From Bacteroidia bacterium (lineage in GTDB: Bacteria; Bacteroidota; Bacteroidia; 2-12-FULL-35-15), in assembly GCA_030654175.1 (NCBI GenBank), contig JAURXZ010000033.1, positions 62,001 to 126,000 of the forward strand: a stretch of DNA of 64,000 nt, written 5' to 3'. Below, in pieces: positions 36,452-48,649 of this stretch. The number at the start of each line of letters is the position of its first letter. The first letter of the stretch is position 1. The notes beneath the pieces are model-generated. The model ran no database searches. It saw nothing but the letters and a program-made list of their open reading frames with translations, and was not told where the DNA came from. Position numbers and translations under genes: made by a program.

Positions 36452-37672
36452 TTATTTCTTAGCCTTAAATTTATCCGCTTTTTCTTTCATTGCAGCAAAT
36501 TTTACATCATCTCCAATTCTTCCGTATACTTTCATTAAAGATTGAATAACACTTACATCATTAGGATTTAATTCATGGGCTTTTTCAAGATAAGGAACTG
36601 AACTTTTAAAATCAGCACTTGCCTTTTCATCATACTCTTTTTGCTTTTTTGTTTCACTTAATGGAAGGTTACTTGATTTAGTGTTCCATTCAGCTCCCCT
36701 GTTAAAATATAATACTCCAAGCTCATAATTGGCATCCAGGTGATCAGCTTTCAGTTCCAACACTTTTTTGTACGAAACTTCTGCTTTGTCAACTTGTTTT
36801 TTGTCTTTATAAATAAGACCTTGAGTATAATAAAGCAATTCATTGTCAGGAGCTGATTCTATGGCTTTATCTAATTTCACCAAAAGAACATCCGTTTTTC
36901 CCTGCTGAATGTAAACAGTAAGTTCAGCCGTAATTAACTTTACATCATCTTCAAATAAATTTCTACCCATTTCAATATACTCAAGAGCTTTAACGGTATC
37001 TTTTTCAGAGATCAATATTCTGCTCATGTCAATATAAATTTTAGGGCTTTTATAGTGCGCATCCACTAACTTTTGAAGGTATTCTTTTGCTTTTCCAAGG
37101 TCTTTCGCATCTCTTGAAATAGAATACAGATCATAATTAAGGGTTTCTGGAGTGATATTACTTCTGGTAAGGGTTTTGTCTTTATCGTAAGGGAACGCTT
37201 CAAATACAACGGTCAGATTTTTGGTAGCCCGCGCAAAATCACCACTACGGTAGGCATCAAGTCCGTTGTTGTAAAGTCTTAAAGCACTCGCAACAAGCAA
37301 GCCGGTAACCTCATCTTTGTAAACATTGTCCTTATCACCCTTTAAACAATTAATAAAACTTTCAACAGCTTTTAGAGCTGCATCAGCATCCAGATTTTTG
37401 TATGTTTTCGAATCATAGATCCCCAAATATGTTTTACCACGGTAAAGCCACATTTTAGTCAGATTTTTGGTGGACTCATGTTCAGCTGCCAGATCGATGG
37501 CTATTTTTGCCCTGTCGAGCTCACCTGCCCTTAAAGCATTATTTGTATTCTGAACTTGATTTTGCTGTGCTCTTGTACTAAAAACAAGAAGCGAAAGAGA
37601 GAGGAATAAAAAACCTTTTTTCATAACAGATTTGAAATTTTTAATGATAAAAAAATATTTGCCACAGATCAC
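36452..37672 (-). CDS. TPR protein
   Basis: TPR units, paralogous to the neighbour; real start may be the internal MKKGFLFLSLSLLVFSTRAQ. Confidence 0.8.
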   Translation of the reverse strand: MICGKYFFIIKNFKSVMKKGFLFLSLSLLVFSTRAQQNQVQNTNNALRAGELDRAKIAIDLAAEHESTKNLTKMWLYRGKTYLGIYDSKTYKNLDADAALKAVESFINCLKGDKDNVYKDEVTGLLVASALRLYNNGLDAYRSGDFARATKNLTVVFEAFPYDKDKTLTRSNITPETLNYDLYSISRDAKDLGKAKEYLQKLVDAHYKSPKIYIDMSRILISEKDTVKALEYIEMGRNLFEDDVKLITAELTVYIQQGKTDVLLVKLDKAIESAPDNELLYYTQGLIYKDKKQVDKAEVSYKKVLELKADHLDANYELGVLYFNRGAEWNTKSSNLPLSETKKQKEYDEKASADFKSSVPYLEKAHELNPNDVSVIQSLMKVYGRIGDDVKFAAMKEKADKFKAKK

Positions 37673-37742
37673 ACAGATTTTTAATAAAATCCTAAAATCT
37701 ATGTGATCTATAGCAAAATTAGTGCCTTAGTTTTAATTTGTA

Positions 37743-40607
37743 TTAGTCGAACGTGAAATCCTTTATTTTACCAACTTTCATTGATTCATTCACATCTTTT
37801 GTATTCGCGATCTTATCTAACTGACCTTTTATGATATCCTTATCTCCAACAATAACGATGGCGATATTCGTTTTATAAGCCTTTTTAATTTGCTGATTAA
37901 ACTCTTCTTTGGTCATATTTTTTAAAATATTAGACTGCTGAACAGTAAAATCTTTACTAAGCTTATAACGCCCTATTTTATTAAGGAACAATGCTTTGTC
38001 AAAAGATGTTTCGTAATTTAAGGCTTCACTGTTCAAAAGAGAACTCTTTGTAAAATTGATCTCTTCATCAGTAACACCATTATCAATGTAATTTTTTGTT
38101 TCTTTCATAATTTCCTTTAAAGAAACAGCTGTAGATCCTCTTTTCACTGAAGTGGAAACAGTATAAGCCCCTTTATATTCGTTTCCGGAAAAATAAGAGC
38201 GGATACCATAGGTATATCCTTTATCTTCTCTTAAATTAAGATTGATACGACTGTTAAAAGCACCACCAAAAGCAAAATTAACAACAGTGTTTTTAAAATA
38301 GTCGCCAGTTGCATCGAAAGGTAAAGAAGTATAACCCATCATAATTACTGATTGAGGGGCAAAATCTTTATTAACAACAAAGATCTGAGGTTCTTCAGGA
38401 AGCTGAACTGTCATTACCGGTTTAATAATTACTTCTTTTGCTACCCATTTTTCCATGAATTCAAGTTTAGGCAGGATCTCTTTATCAGTAATATCACCAA
38501 CCACCGTTAAAGTTGCAACAGAAGGAGAGTAATATTTATTGTAATAGTCTTTTACATCCTCCAGTTCAAGCTTATCCACATTTTTCACAGAAGGGAAAGT
38601 GCCAAAAGGTGAGTTTCCGAACAATATACTCTGATACGCTTTGTTTGCAAGCGTTTGAGGACTTGTTTTTTCATTCTTCAATTCCTCTTTATATTGTTTT
38701 TTCACACGCTTGAAATCTTCAGCATCAAACTTTGGTTTCAATAATTTTTCTTCCAACAATTTTAATGAAGCATCCAGGTTCTTTTTCAAACATTCCAAAA
38801 CAACAGTTGTATTTTCTTTACTTCCGCTGAATGAAATAGAACTACCCAATTTTTCAAGTTCTGCACTGATCTGTTCTGTTGTAAAACTTTGGGTTCCCTC
38901 ATTCATAATAGAAGCAGTAAGTGCTGAAATTCCCATTTTTTTCGATTCTTCAGGCTTTAAAACAAGATCACCGCCACCTATTTCCATGTATAATACAATT
39001 TTAGGAGTTTCAGTATCTTTTGTTCCTAATACTCTTAATCCATTTTTCATAGTATGAGTAAAATAATCAGGAACATTTGGTGTTTTTGAAGCTGTGCCTT
39101 CAGGTTTTTTACTGCGTTCAAATGTATCAGCAGGTTTATTGTATTTTAAATTAGCATATTCCGGATCAGGTCCCAGCTTCATTTCAGCATAAGGGTTATA
39201 ACTTTTTGCAGTATCTTTAGAAGCCATTTTTGGATAAACGTCAACAATTGCTGCACCTGCACCTTTTAAGTATTTATTCAATACACGTGCTATATCCAAA
39301 TTGGTTACTTTAGCAAAACGATCCAATTCATCCGGTAAATTAAATGGTTTACCTAAAAGTCTTTCCCATTCCGAAAGGTTATAATTTTTATTAAAAACAC
39401 TTGAACCAAAATCAATTATGGCAGATTCCTTTTTAGCTTTTGCTCTTTGTAATGCCTCATCAGTGATCCCTGTTTTTTCAAACTCTTCAATAGTCGCTTT
39501 TACTTTGCCATCCAATTCGTTGAACATTTTTGCAAAATTATAGTCCTCCGGAGGGAATGCAACTACATACATTGAAAACTCACCCGCTAGCTCACTACCT
39601 GAATAACTAACACCTGCTTCAATAGCAAGTTTACTTTTCACAAAATTCTTATAAAAAATAGAGTTATTACCATCCCCCATCATTGAAGCTAAAAGTTCAA
39701 GAGCAGGTTCATCTCTATGGTACTGTGGTACAGTTGGATACGTTCTGTAATTTAAAGGAAGGTAAATATTGTCTTTATAGCTTTCGTATTTATCAGCCGG
39801 AAGAACAAAATTTGCAACTTTCATTTTCTTAACTTCCGGACCTGCTGGAATAGGACCGAAATATTTTTCAGCTAAACGGATCACTTCTTTCGGATCAACA
39901 TCTCCTGAAACATTCAGGATCGCATTATTAGGACCATACCAACGAAGAAAAAAGTTTTTCACATCTTCTAGATTTGCTCTGTTCAAATCATCAACAAAAC
40001 CAATTACCGGCCAGTTGTAAGGATGTTTTAACGGGTAAAGAGTTTGGTCTTTTAATTCACTCATAAGTCCGTAAGGCTGGTTATCGCCTTGTCCTTTTTC
40101 ATTTTTTACGGCATCACGTTGATTTTCGAATTTTTTAGAAGTCAGAGAATCTAACAAAAAGCCCATTCTGTCAGACTCTAACCAGAATGCTAGTTCCATT
40201 TGATTACTTGGGAGTGTTTCATAATAAACGGTCTTATCCCTGGTTGTAAACCCATTCATATCACCACCTGCAGAAGAAACAAGTTTAAAGTGCTCTTCGT
40301 CTTTCACATTTAATGATCCCTGAAACATCATGTGTTCAAAGAAATGAGCAAATCCTGACTTACCAAAACTTTCACGGTCAGAACCTACTTTATAAGTTAC
40401 TTGGAGGTTCATGATAGGATCAGAATGATCTTCATGAATAATGATTGTCAGACCATTTGGCAGCTTGTATTTTTCATAAGCAATAACCAACCCGTCAGGG
40501 CGAGGCGCCACTTTATCAACAAATACAGCTTGTGCCTGCATATTACTGGCAGCACCGATAACGAACAAAGCAACTAGATTGCAAACATTTTTAAACTTCT
40601 TCTTCAT
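37743..40607 (-). CDS. M16 family zinc metallopeptidase (pitrilysin-like)
   Basis: HFFEHMMFQGS (HxxEH) and duplicated M16 halves. Confidence 0.9.
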   Translation of the reverse strand: MKKKFKNVCNLVALFVIGAASNMQAQAVFVDKVAPRPDGLVIAYEKYKLPNGLTIIIHEDHSDPIMNLQVTYKVGSDRESFGKSGFAHFFEHMMFQGSLNVKDEEHFKLVSSAGGDMNGFTTRDKTVYYETLPSNQMELAFWLESDRMGFLLDSLTSKKFENQRDAVKNEKGQGDNQPYGLMSELKDQTLYPLKHPYNWPVIGFVDDLNRANLEDVKNFFLRWYGPNNAILNVSGDVDPKEVIRLAEKYFGPIPAGPEVKKMKVANFVLPADKYESYKDNIYLPLNYRTYPTVPQYHRDEPALELLASMMGDGNNSIFYKNFVKSKLAIEAGVSYSGSELAGEFSMYVVAFPPEDYNFAKMFNELDGKVKATIEEFEKTGITDEALQRAKAKKESAIIDFGSSVFNKNYNLSEWERLLGKPFNLPDELDRFAKVTNLDIARVLNKYLKGAGAAIVDVYPKMASKDTAKSYNPYAEMKLGPDPEYANLKYNKPADTFERSKKPEGTASKTPNVPDYFTHTMKNGLRVLGTKDTETPKIVLYMEIGGGDLVLKPEESKKMGISALTASIMNEGTQSFTTEQISAELEKLGSSISFSGSKENTTVVLECLKKNLDASLKLLEEKLLKPKFDAEDFKRVKKQYKEELKNEKTSPQTLANKAYQSILFGNSPFGTFPSVKNVDKLELEDVKDYYNKYYSPSVATLTVVGDITDKEILPKLEFMEKWVAKEVIIKPVMTVQLPEEPQIFVVNKDFAPQSVIMMGYTSLPFDATGDYFKNTVVNFAFGGAFNSRINLNLREDKGYTYGIRSYFSGNEYKGAYTVSTSVKRGSTAVSLKEIMKETKNYIDNGVTDEEINFTKSSLLNSEALNYETSFDKALFLNKIGRYKLSKDFTVQQSNILKNMTKEEFNQQIKKAYKTNIAIVIVGDKDIIKGQLDKIANTKDVNESMKVGKIKDFTFD

Positions 40608-40867
40608 AGGATTTGAGTGTTTGTTGGTAATTTTGGGATTTAAAGATAGACTTTTTATTCGTTATTGATTATTTTGGTTTCAATCGTTCGTATGCTAAAA
40701 TTTCAATTAGGTCCTTTTGATCATCAGGTAATAGGGTTCTCTTATTTGTCCCTTTTCGTTATGATCTAAAGTTTTGAAAAATCAGTCCTAAGGCAGCGTT
40801 TGTTTCAATAAACATTCAAAGGCCCTGAAAATTTGTTGCAAAAAGAGCCTCCTGGTAGTGTTTTATT

Positions 40868-41383
40868 TTACTTTCCAGGTTGACGATAGTTAATTGATTG
40901 GGCTTTACCAAGCGCAATCAAAGTATCCTCAACGGAGAGTAGAACTGTTGTTTCAACTTTTGATAATGCACCACCACCACCAATTGCTATTACTACAGCT
41001 GCCATTGAAACATTGTCGGGAGCTTCCCAAAGGTTATAACCATCGTATTCACCGAATGCATACCAGAAGCCGTGAAGCTTTCCACCAACGGATTCAATAT
41101 ATTTCCGTGCAGCTTCCCTGCGGTCTTCAGGATTTTTTGTCAGTCGAGCCCATGTTTCAGGCGTGTAACTAAATCGGGTTAAATAAAGAGCCACAATTTT
41201 TTTGTTTAATGTTTTGCCTACTCTATTCTGTTTTCGGCATCCCGGTTTTATTCTACAAAGATAATTTCTTGCAGTTAAATTCAAGTTACGATGTATCCCA
41301 TAAATTGCCGCCAAACAGATCTCTAAATTCACATTGCGCTTTATTGCATCTTGTGTATACAAGATGCAATAATTGCACAACAA
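40868..41383 (-). CDS. GYD-domain protein (N-terminal extension in ORF doubtful)
   Basis: YLTRFSYTPETWARLTKNPEDRREAARKYIESVGGKLHGFWYAFGEYDGYNLWEAPDN. Confidence 0.7.
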   Translation of the reverse strand: MLCNYCILYTQDAIKRNVNLEICLAAIYGIHRNLNLTARNYLCRIKPGCRKQNRVGKTLNKKIVALYLTRFSYTPETWARLTKNPEDRREAARKYIESVGGKLHGFWYAFGEYDGYNLWEAPDNVSMAAVVIAIGGGGALSKVETTVLLSVEDTLIALGKAQSINYRQPGK

Positions 41384-41392
41384 AATATGACT

Positions 41393-43972
41393 TTACTCCT
41401 CAGTATTATCGTCAACACCCTTAACATCTGTTCCTGTCTCAGTATCATCAGAAGCACCCGTTTCAGATGTTCCTTCAGTAGCTTCACCTTCTGCTCCGCT
41501 TTCAGCACCAGCTACTTCTTCAATAACCTCTTCCATATCCACTTTACTAACAGCAGCTATTTCATCGGTTGCTTTCAGATTAATTAAACGAACACCTTGT
41601 GTAGCACGGCCAATAACACGTAATTCTGCAACTGCCAAACGAATAATGATACCTGATTTATTGATGATCATTAAACCATCTTTATCCGTAACATCTTTAA
41701 TAGCAATTAAATTACCTGTTTTTTCGGTTATGTTAATGGTTTTCACACCTTTACCACCACGTTTAGTAACTCGGTATTCTTCTATATCTGAACGTTTACC
41801 GTATCCTTTTTCCGAAACCACCATTACATTGCTCAACTGATCAGGCATTGCGATCATACCGATCACTTCATTGCCTTTTTCATCTCCGATATTGATACCA
41901 CGCACACCTGAAGCATTTCTACCCATAGGGCGAACATTGGCTTCGTTAAAGCGTACTACTTTACCGGCCTTAGAAGCAAGCATGATCTCATTGGTTCCAT
42001 TTGTTAATAAAACTTCTAATAAAGCATCCCCTTCTCTCACAGTAATGGCATTGATACCATTCTGACGAGGACGTGAATAAGCTTCTAAAGTTGTTTTTTT
42101 GATGATACCATTTTTGGTACACATGATAATAAAATTATTAGCAATGTAATCAGTATCAGTCAAGTCTTTCACATTGATATACGCTTTCACTTTATCAGTT
42201 GGAGGTATATTTATTAAGTTTTGGATAGCTCTTCCTTTAGATTGACGTGTTCCTTCCGGAACCTCGAATGCACGCATCCAGAAACAACGACCTTGTTCGG
42301 TGAACAACAACAAGTAATTATGTGTTGATGCAATGAACAAATGTTCAATAAAATCTTCGTCACGGGTGGTGCTTCCTTTTGCTCCTTTTCCACCGCGAGC
42401 CTGTGTACGATATTCAGATAATAAAGTACGCTTGATGTAACCCATGTGAGAAATAGTGATCACCACTTCTTCATTGGCGATCATATCTTCCATTTTAAAG
42501 TCGCCCGATGCATATACGATCTCAGTTTTACGAACGTCACCGTATTTGTCTCTTATTTCAATAAGCTCGTCTTTAATTATTTGCATTCTCATGCCCTCAT
42601 CACTCAAAACCAATCTTAAATGATCAATTAATTTCATCAATTCTGCATACTCTGCTTTTATCTTATCTCTCTCTAAACCAGTTAGTACACGTAAGCGCAT
42701 TTCAAGTATCGCTTTAGATTGAAGTTCACTCAATCCGAAGTTACTCATCAAGCCATCTTGTGCTTCACTTGGTGTTGAAGATGCACGGATTAATTTAATT
42801 ACCTCATCTAAATGATCAAGCGCAATTAAGTAACCTTCTAAGATATGTGCACGCTTTTCGGCCTGGATCAATTCGAATTTGGTTCTGCGAACAACCACGT
42901 CATGACGATGTGCCACAAAATGAATGATCATGTCCTTCAAATTCAACATCATCGGACGACCGCCAACCAATGCAATATTATTTACACTGAACGATGTTTG
43001 AAGCTCGGTATATTTGAATAAGTTATTTAATACCACATTGGTAATGGCATCACGTTTTATTTCATACACAATACGCATCCCGTCTCTATCCGATTCATCG
43101 CGGATATCGGAAATGCCCTCTATTTTTTTATCATTGATCAAATCAGCAGTTTTACGGATCATTTCCGCTTTGTTGATCTGGTAAGGAATAGCGTTAACAA
43201 TAATACGTTCACGACCGTTATCAGCAATTTCCACATTGGTTTGTGCACGCATAATGATACGTCCACGTCCGGTCTCAAAAGCATCTTTCACACCTTCGTA
43301 ACCATAAATAATTCCACCTGTTGGAAAATCGGGTGCTTTAACATGCTGCATTAACCCTGCAATATCAATATCACGGTTATCAATGTATGCCATTGTAGCA
43401 TTCACAATTTCGGTTAAATTATGAGGTGGCATATTGGTAGCCATACCTACAGCAATACCGGATGCGCCATTAATCAACAAATTAGGGATACGGGTTGGCA
43501 GAACGGTAGGCTCTGTTAAACTGTCATCAAAATTGGGACGGAAGTCAACAGTATCTTTTTCGATATCATTAAGCATTTCTTCGGCAATTTTTTTCAAACG
43601 TGCCTCTGTATAACGCATTGCAGCAGGGCTATCACCATCCACAGAACCGTAGTTACCTTGTCCGTCAACCAATGGGTAACGCAAGCTCCAATCCTGGGCC
43701 ATACGTACCATGGCATCATATACAGAGGTATCACCATGTGGGTGATATTTACCAAGTACCTCACCCACAATACGGGCAGATTTTTTATGCGGTTTGTTGG
43801 ACATTACCCCCAAATCAAGCATCCCGTATAACACCCTGCGGTGAACAGGCTTTAAACCATCACGCACATCAGGTAACGCACGGGAAACAATAACTGACAT
43901 CGAATAATCGATGTAAGCCGTTTTCATTTCTTCCTCAATATCGATCCTGATAATTTTTTCTCCGTCTGCCAT
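41393..43972 (-). CDS. gyrA: DNA gyrase subunit A
   Basis: [30 protein letters not shown] ... [22 protein letters not shown]; GyrA C-terminal blades, acidic tail. Confidence 0.95.
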   Translation of the reverse strand: MADGEKIIRIDIEEEMKTAYIDYSMSVIVSRALPDVRDGLKPVHRRVLYGMLDLGVMSNKPHKKSARIVGEVLGKYHPHGDTSVYDAMVRMAQDWSLRYPLVDGQGNYGSVDGDSPAAMRYTEARLKKIAEEMLNDIEKDTVDFRPNFDDSLTEPTVLPTRIPNLLINGASGIAVGMATNMPPHNLTEIVNATMAYIDNRDIDIAGLMQHVKAPDFPTGGIIYGYEGVKDAFETGRGRIIMRAQTNVEIADNGRERIIVNAIPYQINKAEMIRKTADLINDKKIEGISDIRDESDRDGMRIVYEIKRDAITNVVLNNLFKYTELQTSFSVNNIALVGGRPMMLNLKDMIIHFVAHRHDVVVRRTKFELIQAEKRAHILEGYLIALDHLDEVIKLIRASSTPSEAQDGLMSNFGLSELQSKAILEMRLRVLTGLERDKIKAEYAELMKLIDHLRLVLSDEGMRMQIIKDELIEIRDKYGDVRKTEIVYASGDFKMEDMIANEEVVITISHMGYIKRTLLSEYRTQARGGKGAKGSTTRDEDFIEHLFIASTHNYLLLFTEQGRCFWMRAFEVPEGTRQSKGRAIQNLINIPPTDKVKAYINVKDLTDTDYIANNFIIMCTKNGIIKKTTLEAYSRPRQNGINAITVREGDALLEVLLTNGTNEIMLASKAGKVVRFNEANVRPMGRNASGVRGINIGDEKGNEVIGMIAMPDQLSNVMVVSEKGYGKRSDIEEYRVTKRGGKGVKTINITEKTGNLIAIKDVTDKDGLMIINKSGIIIRLAVAELRVIGRATQGVRLINLKATDEIAAVSKVDMEEVIEEVAGAESGAEGEATEGTSETGASDDTETGTDVKGVDDNTEE

Positions 43973-44033
43973 TTTTTGAATTGTTGATTTTTAGATTTTA
44001 TTATTTATTTTTAAAATATCTTAATACTTATTT

Positions 44034-44121
44034 GGGCGTGCCCTTTCGCTGCGATACAGGTCGGGCTTTCCGTTTCAAGTCCTCGCTGCGCTCCGGGCTT
44101 TCCACTGCAATCCCTCACGCA
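44034..44121 (-). repeat. Bacteroidetes-type intergenic repeat, family also at 30042-30162
   Basis: Reverse complement TGCGTGAGGGATTGCAGTGGAAAGCCC...GAAAGGGCACGCCC. Confidence 0.75.
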
Positions 44122-44394
44122 AACAATTTATCGCTTAAAAATCTACTTTTAACCGGAAACATTAACATTTTTTTATTTTGATAATTGTTCATCAGACGAG
44201 TTAATACCTGAATTTTTGTCATATAATTTAATTAGCACAATAATTGATAATTCCTTATTAAATTTTAGGAGTTCGAAGTTACTTAATTCAGCTTTAATAT
44301 TAAAATTTTTAGATTTAATTATTAACATTTTGGCGATTATTTTTGTTGATAATTATAATTTGTGTTTAATGCAGCATTTAAATCGATAAGTACT

Positions 44395-44425
44395 TTTGAT
44401 TTCGTCTTTAAATACCTTAATTTTG
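44395..44425 (+). promoter_or_regulatory. Bacteroidetes-type sigma promoter of clpC
   Basis: TTTG (44395-44398), 19 nt, TAATTTTG (44418-44425) matching TTTG-N19-TAnnTTTG. Confidence 0.65.
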
Positions 44426-44484
44426 TAGGTATAATGTAATTGAAAGTTGTTTTTTACGTTAATAGAATCTAATACAGGAATAAA

Positions 44485-47022
44485 ATGGAAGCTAAATTTT
44501 CACCCAGAGTAAAGGATGTGATCACATACAGTCGCGAAGAAGCACTGCGTTTAGGTCATGATTATATAGGTACTGAACACCTTTTGCTGGGCATCATCCG
44601 CGAAGGTGAAGGGATGGCTGTACGTCTTCTTAAATCATTAGGTGTTGATTTGGGGGAATTGCGCAAAACTGTTGAAGAATCAATAGGTACAGGCAATCAC
44701 AAAGTTAGTAACCTTGCTAATATCCCCTTAATGAAGCAAGCCGAAAGAGCTTTAAAGATCACTTATCTGGAAGCAAAACTTTTTAAAAGTGCTGTTATTG
44801 GTACAGAACATTTAATACTATCGATCCTTAAGGACGAAGACAATGTAGCTACTAAATCGCTACACAAATATAAAATAGACTACGAAGTTATGAAACTAGA
44901 ACTTGAATTATCGAAATCAGATCCAAAAGCTGAATTTCCGGGTACACCACCAGATGAAGATGCTGATGATGATACATTTAGCGCAGCAAACCCTAAAAAA
45001 GGTGTTGATAGTAAATCAAAAACTCCTGTATTGGATAATTTCGGACGTGACCTTACAAGGGCTGCTGAAGAAGGTAAACTTGATCCTATTGTTGGACGTG
45101 AAAAAGAAATTGAACGCGTATCTCAGATCTTATCCCGTAGAAAGAAAAACAATCCAATATTAATTGGTGAGCCGGGTGTTGGTAAATCAGCTATTGCTGA
45201 AGGTTTGGCTTTACGTATTGTTCAGCGCAAAGTATCACGTGTATTATTTGGTAAACGTGTAGTTACCTTAGATCTTGCTTCATTGGTTGCCGGTACAAAA
45301 TACCGTGGTCAATTTGAGGAGCGTATGAAAGCAGTGATGAATGAGTTGGAAAAATCTCCTGACGTAATTTTATTTATCGATGAGATCCATACCATTATTG
45401 GTGCCGGAGGTGCTTCAGGGTCTTTAGATGCTTCCAATATGTTTAAACCGGCACTTGCTCGTGGAGAAATCCAATGTATTGGTGCCACTACTCTGGATGA
45501 GTACCGTCAGTACATCGAAAAAGATGGTGCTTTGGAAAGACGTTTTCAAAAAGTGATCATTGAACCTACTTCAATTGAAGAAACCATTGAGATCTTAAAT
45601 AATATTAAATCGAAATACGAAGATCATCACAATGTTAAATATACTGACGAAGCTATAAAAGCCTGCGTTACTTTAACATCACGTTATATTTCCGACCGCC
45701 ATTTGCCTGATAAAGCAATTGATGCTTTGGATGAAGCTGGTTCACGTGTGCACATCATCAACATTAATGTTCCAAAAAATGTTGTTGAAATTGAAAAGAA
45801 GTTAGAAGAGATCAAAGAAGAGAAAAACAAAGTTGTTCGTTCTCAAAAATATGAAGAAGCTGCCCGTTTGCGCGATACAGAGCGTCAGTTGTTAGAACAA
45901 CTGGAAGTAGCTAAAAAACAGTGGGAAGAAGACAGCAAAACCCATCGTGAAGTAGTATCTGAAGACAATGTTGCGGAAGTTGTTGCCATGATGACAGGTG
46001 TTCCTGTTCAACGTATCGCACAAAATGAAGGCGATAAGCTGATCAAAATGGCTGAACTGTTGCAAGGTAAAGTGATCGGACAGGATGATGCGGTTAAAAA
46101 AGTAGTGAAAGCTATTCAACGTAACCGTGCAGGTTTAAAAGATCCGAATAAACCAATTGGTTCATTTATTTTCCTTGGTCCTACAGGTGTTGGTAAAACT
46201 CAATTAGCTAAAATTTTATCTAAATATTTATTTGATAATGATGATGCTCTTATTCGTATCGACATGAGTGAGTATATGGAGAAGTTTGCTGTTTCACGCT
46301 TAATTGGAGCACCTCCGGGATATGTTGGATATGAAGAAGGTGGGCAGTTAACCGAAAAAGTACGTAGACGTCCTTATGCAGTTATCTTATTAGATGAGAT
46401 CGAAAAAGCGCATCCGGATGTATTTAACTTATTGTTACAGGCATTGGATGATGGACAGATGACTGATAGTTTGGGTAGAAAGATCGACTTCAAAAACACG
46501 ATCATTATCATGACATCCAATATTGGTGCACGTCAGTTGAAAGATTTTGGTCAGGGTGTTGGTTTTGCAACATCTGCTAAAATAGAAGAAACGGATGGTC
46601 ATGCAAAAGGTGTTATTGAAGGTGCTTTGAAAAAAGCTTTTGCTCCTGAATTTTTAAACAGGATTGATGATGTGGTTATATTTAATTCATTGACCCGTGA
46701 TCATATTCATGCGATCATCGATATTGAATTAGAACATTTATATGGTCGTATCAACGGATTGGGATACAATATCAAAATCTCTGATGAAGCGAAAGATTTT
46801 ATTTCTGATAAAGGTTATGATGTTCAGTTTGGTGCACGTCCGTTAAAACGTGCTATCCAGAAATATCTTGAGGATCCATTGGCGGAAGAGATCATCAAAT
46901 CTCATTTAAGCGAAGGTGATATCATTGATGTTGATTTTGACAAAGAAAAACAAGAAATAAAAATCAAGATCAGTAAACCGAAAGAAGTTAAATCAAAGAA
47001 AAGTAAAAAAGAAGAAAATTAA
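44485..47022 (+). CDS. clpC: ATP-dependent Clp protease ATP-binding subunit
   Basis: Clp-N repeats, [21 protein letters not shown] motif, [19 protein letters not shown]. Confidence 0.95.
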   Translation: MEAKFSPRVKDVITYSREEALRLGHDYIGTEHLLLGIIREGEGMAVRLLKSLGVDLGELRKTVEESIGTGNHKVSNLANIPLMKQAERALKITYLEAKLFKSAVIGTEHLILSILKDEDNVATKSLHKYKIDYEVMKLELELSKSDPKAEFPGTPPDEDADDDTFSAANPKKGVDSKSKTPVLDNFGRDLTRAAEEGKLDPIVGREKEIERVSQILSRRKKNNPILIGEPGVGKSAIAEGLALRIVQRKVSRVLFGKRVVTLDLASLVAGTKYRGQFEERMKAVMNELEKSPDVILFIDEIHTIIGAGGASGSLDASNMFKPALARGEIQCIGATTLDEYRQYIEKDGALERRFQKVIIEPTSIEETIEILNNIKSKYEDHHNVKYTDEAIKACVTLTSRYISDRHLPDKAIDALDEAGSRVHIININVPKNVVEIEKKLEEIKEEKNKVVRSQKYEEAARLRDTERQLLEQLEVAKKQWEEDSKTHREVVSEDNVAEVVAMMTGVPVQRIAQNEGDKLIKMAELLQGKVIGQDDAVKKVVKAIQRNRAGLKDPNKPIGSFIFLGPTGVGKTQLAKILSKYLFDNDDALIRIDMSEYMEKFAVSRLIGAPPGYVGYEEGGQLTEKVRRRPYAVILLDEIEKAHPDVFNLLLQALDDGQMTDSLGRKIDFKNTIIIMTSNIGARQLKDFGQGVGFATSAKIEETDGHAKGVIEGALKKAFAPEFLNRIDDVVIFNSLTRDHIHAIIDIELEHLYGRINGLGYNIKISDEAKDFISDKGYDVQFGARPLKRAIQKYLEDPLAEEIIKSHLSEGDIIDVDFDKEKQEIKIKISKPKEVKSKKSKKEEN

Positions 47023-47024
47023 AA

Positions 47025-47054
47025 AAAGTCCCGCAAAATTGCGGGACTTTTTTT
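47025..47054 (+). terminator. Rho-independent terminator of clpC
   Basis: AAAGTCCCGCAA-aa-TTGCGGGACTTT + T tract. Confidence 0.9.
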
Positions 47055-47128
47055 TAGGGTTTATATTTAATTATGATGTATTGTATTCACACGAATAAGA
47101 AAATGTATTGATTTTCTCAATTTATTCA

Positions 47129-47214
47129 GGGCTAAAGCCCACTTAACAGTGTTTTCCAGAACCCCACCTTTAAAGGTGAGGTTAAAATGATCCATTGGGA
47201 AATGGGCTTTAGCC
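47129..47214. repeat. Composite palindromic intergenic repeat
   Basis: GGGCTAAAGCCC ... CCCCACCTTTAAAGGTGAGG ... GGGCTTTAGCC. Confidence 0.65.
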
Positions 47215-47281
47215 ATGATATTATAAAGTATTTTTGCTATTCAATACCAATTAGTTCCCAACTAAAGTATTATGTTTATCT

Positions 47282-48538
47282 ATGAGCGATTCTATTCCTA
47301 AAATCAAACACGATCCATTTGCAGCTTTACGCATCAAAGAATTTTTGTTCTTTTTAACCACCCGATTTTTTTTAACGCTTGCTATTCAGATGCAAAGTGT
47401 AATAATTGGCTGGCAGATTTATCAACACACCAAAGATGTATTAGCCCTTGGTTTGATCGGATTAGCAGAGGCGATTCCATTTATTATTGTTTCATTGGTT
47501 TCAGGGCATGTGGCCGATTCCTTTAATCGCAAACACATTATTATTTTATTTACCTCCTTACTCATTATTTGCACCTCTACCCTACTCTATTTTTCATCAG
47601 ATAGCTCAACTATCATTCAAACCTATGGCATCACTCCCATTTTTATTGTAATTGGAGGAATTGGGGTTATACGCGGCTTTTTAGCTGCATCATTCCCTTC
47701 TTTTATGGCACAAATTATTCCCAGGGCATTATATACCAACTCATCCACCTGGAATAGTACCATCTGGCATGTTGCATCCGTTATAGGCCCGGCAGCTGGC
47801 GGTTTTATATGTGCTATTAGTTTTACAGTAGCTTATGAAGTGAATATTGTATTGATCGTTATTTCTGTACTTTCGTTTTTATTTATTGCTTCCAAACCAT
47901 TACCGAAAAAGGAAAAGAAAGAAACGTTAAAAGAAAGTTTATCAGCAGGAATAAAATTTGTTTTTGGCCACCAATTAATTTTAGGTGCGTTAACACTGGA
48001 TCTTTTTGCTGTTTTGTTTGGAGGTGCCGTGGCAATGCTTCCTGCTTATGCCGATAAAATATTACATGTGGGCTCTGTTGAATTAGGCTTTTTACGGGCA
48101 GTTCCGGCCTTAGGTGCAGTAATTATGGCACTTATAATTATCTATAAACCACCTACCAAAAATGCCGGTAGAAATTTATTCTTATCTGTTGGTGCTTTTG
48201 GAGTTGCGACCATACTATTTGGTATTTCCACCAATTTTTATCTGTCCTTATTTTTTCTTTTTCTTACCGGTGCATTCGACAATGTAAGTGTGGTGATACG
48301 TCATACTATTTTACAACTTTCTACACCGGATTCGATGCGGGGCCGTGTTTCGGCTGTAAATAGTATATTTATTGGTTCTTCAAATGAAATTGGCGCCTTT
48401 GAATCGGGTGTTGCAGCAAGTGCAATGGGATTAAAAGCATCCGTAGCTTTTGGCGGAATTATGACAATACTAATAGTTGCTGTTACCGCTAAAATTGCTC
48501 CTAAATTGAGAAAATTGAATTTGGATCATGTAAAATAA
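47282..48538 (+). CDS. MFS transporter
   Basis: 12-TM architecture, GHVADSFNRKHIIILF, DNVSVVIRHTILQLSTPDSMRGRVSAVNSIFIGSSNEIG. Confidence 0.85.
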   Translation: MSDSIPKIKHDPFAALRIKEFLFFLTTRFFLTLAIQMQSVIIGWQIYQHTKDVLALGLIGLAEAIPFIIVSLVSGHVADSFNRKHIIILFTSLLIICTSTLLYFSSDSSTIIQTYGITPIFIVIGGIGVIRGFLAASFPSFMAQIIPRALYTNSSTWNSTIWHVASVIGPAAGGFICAISFTVAYEVNIVLIVISVLSFLFIASKPLPKKEKKETLKESLSAGIKFVFGHQLILGALTLDLFAVLFGGAVAMLPAYADKILHVGSVELGFLRAVPALGAVIMALIIIYKPPTKNAGRNLFLSVGAFGVATILFGISTNFYLSLFFLFLTGAFDNVSVVIRHTILQLSTPDSMRGRVSAVNSIFIGSSNEIGAFESGVAASAMGLKASVAFGGIMTILIVAVTAKIAPKLRKLNLDHVK

Positions 48539-48627
48539 TCCAGTAAATACAAGTGTCATCACATTAAAGATTTTTCAATTAAAGAATCCGGAAGATCCAC
48601 ATTAAGAATTTGTTATTCATGATAGGG

Positions 48628-48649
48628 TTCGACTCCAGACGGAGTCGAA
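48628..48649. repeat. Perfect short hairpin, REP-like
   Basis: TTCGACTCC-agac-GGAGTCGAA. Confidence 0.6.

Noticed and set aside
40868-41383. First ~58 residues of the GYD ORF
   Set aside because: Cys-rich, unlike GYD proteins; start probably further downstream (near KIVALYLTRF).
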